From a bacterium (GTDB lineage Bacteria > Zhuqueibacterota > QNDG01 > JAFGCO01), in assembly GCA_016932575.1 (NCBI GenBank), contig JAFGCO010000008.1:1-9385 (forward strand): DNA of 9,385 nt, in the 5' to 3' direction. This document shows, one piece after another, positions 6,595 to 9,385 of this stretch. Below the pieces are notes generated by a model. That model was not told where the DNA came from. It saw nothing but the letters and a program-made list of their open reading frames with translations, and did no database searches. Made by a program: the position numbers and the translations under genes. Each line of letters opens with the position of its first letter. The first letter of the stretch is position 1.

Positions 6595-7632
6595 TTATCC
6601 TTGATAATAATCAACATTATCCTGTGTCAAAATATCCATCGGCACAACGACTTTTTGATCAACGGATTCATTTAAAATAACATGTCGATATAATGAATAA
6701 ATACTTTGATATCCCTGCAAGGCCGGTCTTTGGCTGATTAAAAAATCAATCGTACCCGTTTTCAAATACTTTCTATTTTCTTCCACGAGATCATAACCGA
6801 TTAACACAACACTGCCCGATCTATCGTTTTGAACCAGTGTTTCTGCGACCTGATGAGTACAGGCACTTGGAACAAAGATACCCAATAAATCTGTATTTTC
6901 CTGAAGTATTTTTTCTGAAACCTCGTTAAAAATTTCAGGGCTGATTTCACGGTCAACGTCAACCATAGAAACGGTGAAATGATTGTTCTGCTGAATACAG
7001 AATTGAAAACCACGCACCCGGTCATCGATATGATAGTCGATCGGTAAGATACGCATGATAATCACTTTGCCTTCCTGCAGCTTCATTTGCATTAATTTTG
7101 CCGCCAGCACTCCGCTTTGAAAGGAATCCTGACCAATATAAGAAAGACATCGGCTGTCTGGAATGTAAGAATCAATAAAAACATAAGGAATGCTTTCTGG
7201 CAATCTGCTGACAAAAAGCTCGGACGCTTTAGAAAGTACCGGCGCAATAACAAGGCCGTCCAAATCTTCAAGGGAGGATTCAATGTTCTGACATGCCTCA
7301 TGAAAAGAAAATGCTGAATATTTATCGTAAGTAAACAATGACACTGCTACATTGTACAGCTTTAACTCATCTAAAGCCTTCCGTATACCAGACATTGGCA
7401 ATTCCCAATATTGACCATCCTGGTCGGGAACTGGTATCAGAACACCGAACATAAAGGTTTTTTTCAATGAAAGACTGCGGGCAAGTATATTGGGTCGATA
7501 GCCAATTTCATTTACTATCTTCAATACTTTTTGTCGAGTATCTTTCGACACTCTGCCTCGATTGTGCAGAACCCGATCCACTGTACCGACAGACACATTT
7601 GCTTTACGAGCAATTTCAATAAGTGTGGCCAT
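6595..7632 (-). CDS. LacI-family transcriptional regulator, probably of the xylose operon
   Basis: A 345-residue DNA-binding protein. Residues 3-22 form the LacI helix-turn-helix (TLIEIARKANVSVGTVDRVL), followed by HNRGRVSKDTRQKV and the minor-groove hinge helix near PNILARSLS (48-56). The remainder is a periplasmic-binding-protein-like sugar-sensing domain, with FGVLIPVPDQDGQYW at its start and DFLISQRPALQGYQSIY near the C-terminus. It is the first gene of the operon, 32 bases ahead of the symporter, so its own expression is tied to the operon it likely controls. Two operator-like palindromes lie between its promoter and its start codon, suggesting autoregulation. Repressor action relieved by xylose or a derivative is inferred from family and context. 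The ribosome binding site (GAGA) is weak. It is not related to the E. coli activator XylR. Confidence 0.9.
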   Translation of the reverse strand: MATLIEIARKANVSVGTVDRVLHNRGRVSKDTRQKVLKIVNEIGYRPNILARSLSLKKTFMFGVLIPVPDQDGQYWELPMSGIRKALDELKLYNVAVSLFTYDKYSAFSFHEACQNIESSLEDLDGLVIAPVLSKASELFVSRLPESIPYVFIDSYIPDSRCLSYIGQDSFQSGVLAAKLMQMKLQEGKVIIMRILPIDYHIDDRVRGFQFCIQQNNHFTVSMVDVDREISPEIFNEVSEKILQENTDLLGIFVPSACTHQVAETLVQNDRSGSVVLIGYDLVEENRKYLKTGTIDFLISQRPALQGYQSIYSLYRHVILNESVDQKVVVPMDILTQDNVDYYQG

Positions 7633-7651
7633 TGTCTCAGAAATATCATTT

Positions 7652-7669
7652 TGCGTGACCGATAACGCA
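7652..7669. promoter_or_regulatory. candidate operator, start-proximal copy
   Basis: The 18-bp imperfect palindrome TGCGTGACCGATAACGCA has 5-base arms TGCGT/ACGCA. It matches a second copy at 7703-7720 at 15 of 18 positions. It lies 20 bases before the regulator's ATG and about 85-100 bases after the predicted transcription start. Size and symmetry suit a LacI-family dimer; that the neighbouring regulator binds it is inferred. Confidence 0.65.
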
Positions 7670-7702
7670 TCTAAAATAAAAAAAATTTTTAATCCCAGAT
7701 CA

Positions 7703-7720
7703 TGCGTGACCGCACACGCA
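7703..7720. promoter_or_regulatory. candidate operator, promoter-proximal copy
   Basis: The 18-bp palindrome TGCGTGACCGCACACGCA has perfect 6-base arms TGCGTG/CACGCA. It is 51 bp from the matching copy at 7652-7669, close to five helical turns, with a tract of eight A then five T (7678-7690) in between. It lies about 35-50 bases after the predicted transcription start, fitting a looping or roadblock repressor. Confidence 0.65.
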
Positions 7721-7735
7721 GATAAATAAAAATAA

Positions 7736-7756
7736 ATGCACTTATAAATTGTGCAT
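7736..7756. promoter_or_regulatory. palindrome at the predicted transcription start
   Basis: Arms ATGCAC and GTGCAT are separated by nine AT-rich bases, just downstream of the -10 box, so the site covers the probable start of transcription. It does not share the TGCGTGACCG core of the two operators, so a different regulator or chance in AT-rich DNA is possible. Confidence 0.35.
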
Positions 7757-7760
7757 AAAG

Positions 7761-7789
7761 ATTATAAATACAAGATATGAAAAATGCAA
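7761..7789 (-). promoter_or_regulatory. sigma-70-type promoter of the xylose operon
   Basis: On the minus strand TTGCAT (-35, 7784-7789) and a perfect TATAAT (-10, 7761-7766) are separated by exactly 17 bases. Just upstream of the -35 is the A/T palindrome TAAAATTTTA (7791-7800), which could act as an UP-like element. The start would be near 7754, giving a leader of about 120 bases before the regulator's ATG that contains both candidate operators. No other promoter was found between here and xylB, so this one probably serves all four genes. Confidence 0.75.
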
Positions 7790-7827
7790 GTAAAATTTTA
7801 TCGAATTGTCTTTATCCATGACTATCA

Positions 7828-9288
7828 CTATTCTGCGTAAATCTGATCATCGAGCCACCGTATTGCTCTTTTAAGTCTGGCAAGAACGATATCTTTACCC
7901 AAAAGGGCCATCACTTCAAATAGACCGGGGCTTGCCCCTCTGCCTGTGATTGCCAGACGCAGCGGGTGAATCAACTTTCCGGCGCCAACATTGATTTCCT
8001 CAGCAGCATTTCGAATGAATGGTTCCAGAGACGATTTATCCCATTCACTGCATTGTTTCAATTTTTTCTGTAACAAGGCCATCCGGTTTTTAGTATCAGG
8101 TTCAGACCAATACTTTTGGACTGCTTTCTCCTCATAATAATCCGGATTCTGAAAAAAATAGTCAGCCTGGTCAATGAAATCATTCAGCATCTTCATCCGG
8201 GGTTTGAGCAGATCTAAAATTTGATTTAAATAACTGGTTTGATCTTCATTCACAGATATACTTATCCAGCCCAATTCCAATAACTTCTTATGCAAATATT
8301 CAATAAGCAGACCATTATTCATATCAGAAATATAAACCGAATTCATCCATTCCAGTTTTTGAAAATCAAACACTGCCGGTTTTTGTGAAATTTTATCCAA
8401 AGAAAATAATTTAATCAATGTATTCATATCCATGATCTCTCTGTCATTACCGGGAGACCAGCCTAATAATGCCAGAAAATTTATCAAAGCCTCAGGCAGT
8501 ATGCCCTGATCACGATAGGTCTCAACCGATGTTGCACCGTGCCGTTTGGATAATCGTTTTTTATCAGGACCAAAAATCAGGGGGACATGCCCGAATTCGG
8601 GAAGGTCCCATCCAAGTGCCTGATAAAGCAGAATTTGTTTTGGTGTGTTTGACAGGTGATCATCGCCCCGGAGAATATGCGTAATGCCCATATCATGATC
8701 ATCAGTAATAACTGCAATCTGATAGACAGGTGATCCGTCAGACCGTTGAATGATAAAATCCTCAATTTCATTATGACGGACGGAAATGCAGCCATGAATC
8801 ATATCATAAAATTTGGTTTCACCTTGCGGCACCCGGAACCGTAAAGTAAATGGACTATTTCTTTGCAGGTTGCTCTGAATTTTTTTTTTGGATAAATTGT
8901 AACAATTACAGTTATATTTTGCATCTACTCCCTGTGTCCTGGCACTCTTCCGTTTCTTCTCTAAATCTTCCGGCTTACAAAAACAGCGATATGCATTCCC
9001 GGACTCCAAGAGCTCCCTGCATATATCTTTGTGGCGCTGCTGCCGCTGTGACTGATACAACGGAGATTCATCCCACGACAGACCCAGCCATTTTAAACTA
9101 TCGAATATGGATTTGGTCAATTGGGGATCGGATCGTTTTTTATCCGTATCTTCAATCCTCAGTAAAAAGCGACCCCTTTTATGGCAGGCATATAAATAGT
9201 TAAATAGTGCTGTACGTGCGCCCCCGACATGAAGATAACCTGTTGGGCTGGGGGCAAATCGGACACGAACGGAAGTGGAAGATTTCAT
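7828..9288 (-). CDS. gltX: glutamyl-tRNA synthetase
   Basis: A 486-residue class I aminoacyl-tRNA synthetase of normal length that charges tRNA-Glu with glutamate in the cytoplasm. The catalytic Rossmann domain carries FAPSPTGYLHVGGARTALFN (11-30, HVGG being the HIGH signature) and KKRLSKRHG (243-251, the KMSKS signature). A zinc-finger-like insert is visible as CFC (Cys102, Cys104) and YNCNCY (Tyr125, Cys127, Cys129). HILRGDDHLSNTPKQ (204-218) and the C-terminal TGRGASPGLFEVMALLGK (448-465) are also family hallmarks. Whether it also charges tRNA-Gln cannot be told here. The start is 13 bases from the 3' end of tRNA-Ser(GCU), and no Shine-Dalgarno is visible. MKSSTSVRVRFAPSPTG is a normal N-terminus, so the start is probably right. 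No terminator is apparent before the downstream operon promoter. Confidence 0.97.
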   Translation of the reverse strand: MKSSTSVRVRFAPSPTGYLHVGGARTALFNYLYACHKRGRFLLRIEDTDKKRSDPQLTKSIFDSLKWLGLSWDESPLYQSQRQQRHKDICRELLESGNAYRCFCKPEDLEKKRKSARTQGVDAKYNCNCYNLSKKKIQSNLQRNSPFTLRFRVPQGETKFYDMIHGCISVRHNEIEDFIIQRSDGSPVYQIAVITDDHDMGITHILRGDDHLSNTPKQILLYQALGWDLPEFGHVPLIFGPDKKRLSKRHGATSVETYRDQGILPEALINFLALLGWSPGNDREIMDMNTLIKLFSLDKISQKPAVFDFQKLEWMNSVYISDMNNGLLIEYLHKKLLELGWISISVNEDQTSYLNQILDLLKPRMKMLNDFIDQADYFFQNPDYYEEKAVQKYWSEPDTKNRMALLQKKLKQCSEWDKSSLEPFIRNAAEEINVGAGKLIHPLRLAITGRGASPGLFEVMALLGKDIVLARLKRAIRWLDDQIYAE

Positions 9289-9301
9289 AAATAAAGTGAA
9301 G

Positions 9302-9385
9302 CGGAGAGGGAGGGATTCGAACCCTCGGTAGAGTTGCCCCTACGCAGGTTTAGCAAACCTGTGCCTTCAGCCGCTCGGCCACCTC
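9302..9385 (-). tRNA. tRNA-Ser(GCT), 5' end cut by the window
   Basis: A class II tRNA with discriminator G at 9302 and 3' acceptor strand CCTCTCC. The anticodon stem CAGGT/ACCTG encloses loop TTGCTAA (anticodon GCT, reading AGC and AGU). It has a long variable arm and T-loop TTCGAAT. By analogy with the other two serine tRNAs, the first three bases (GGA) lie beyond the window. CCA is not encoded (CTT follows). It sits directly upstream of gltX on the same strand. Confidence 0.93.

Noticed and set aside
7791-7800. TAAAATTTTA palindrome as terminator of gltX
   Set aside because: It is short and AT-only, with no GC stem and no U-run; it more likely reflects A/T-rich DNA upstream of the -35 box.
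8850-9203. 117-codon plus-strand open frame opposite gltX
   Set aside because: It lies wholly within gltX on the other strand, has low-complexity shadow composition and no ribosome binding site support.

Overview
The window is a bacterial chromosomal segment in which every gene I can support lies on the minus strand, so transcription runs from position 9385 towards 1. It contains three blocks. (1) At the right end are a tRNA-Ser(GCU) gene cut by the window edge and gltX (glutamyl-tRNA synthetase). (2) In the middle is a compact xylose-use operon, in transcription order: a LacI-family regulator, an SGLT-type sodium/sugar symporter, xylA (xylose isomerase) and xylB (xylulokinase). (3) At the left end is a translation block: tRNA-Gln(CUG), tRNA-Arg(UCG), tRNA-Glu(CUC), tRNA-Arg(ACG), tadA, a decayed tRNA-Ser-like sequence, tRNA-Ser(CGA) and tRNA-Ser(GGA).

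The organism is a moderately AT-rich bacterium. None of the tRNA genes whose 3' flank is visible encodes the CCA tail. The best promoters match the ordinary sigma-70 consensus (TTGACA-17-TATATT before tRNA-Gln; TTGCAT-17-TATAAT before the regulator), and xylA has a full AGGAGG ribosome binding site. The regulator's style (a GTVDRVLHNRG recognition helix and a C-terminal FLISQRPALQGY motif), the SGLT-type symporter and the long xylulokinase recall the Bacteroidetes/FCB assemblage. However, the consensus promoters and strong Shine-Dalgarno argue against a typical Bacteroidetes member. I infer an FCB-related or similar Gram-negative lineage and cannot name it.

The xylose operon is self-contained. 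The symporter would import the pentose with sodium, XylA converts D-xylose to D-xylulose, and XylB phosphorylates it to xylulose 5-phosphate for the pentose phosphate pathway. One promoter (7761-7789) precedes the regulator. Its roughly 120-base leader carries two nearly identical 18-bp palindromes, 51 bp apart, with an A/T tract between them; these are good candidates for the regulator's own operators. Hairpins occupy the symporter-xylA and xylA-xylB gaps. No convincing intrinsic terminator is visible anywhere.

The most notable points are: (a) two tandem 38-residue repeats inserted in the symporter between two membrane helices; (b) the paired operator-like palindromes; (c) tRNA-Arg(ACG), the classic TadA substrate, lying immediately upstream of tadA; (d) a degenerate tRNA-Ser copy downstream of tadA; and (e) gltX starting 13 bases after a tRNA gene without a visible ribosome binding site. 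I found no mobile element, CRISPR array or clearly new system; most of the window is conventional metabolism and translation.
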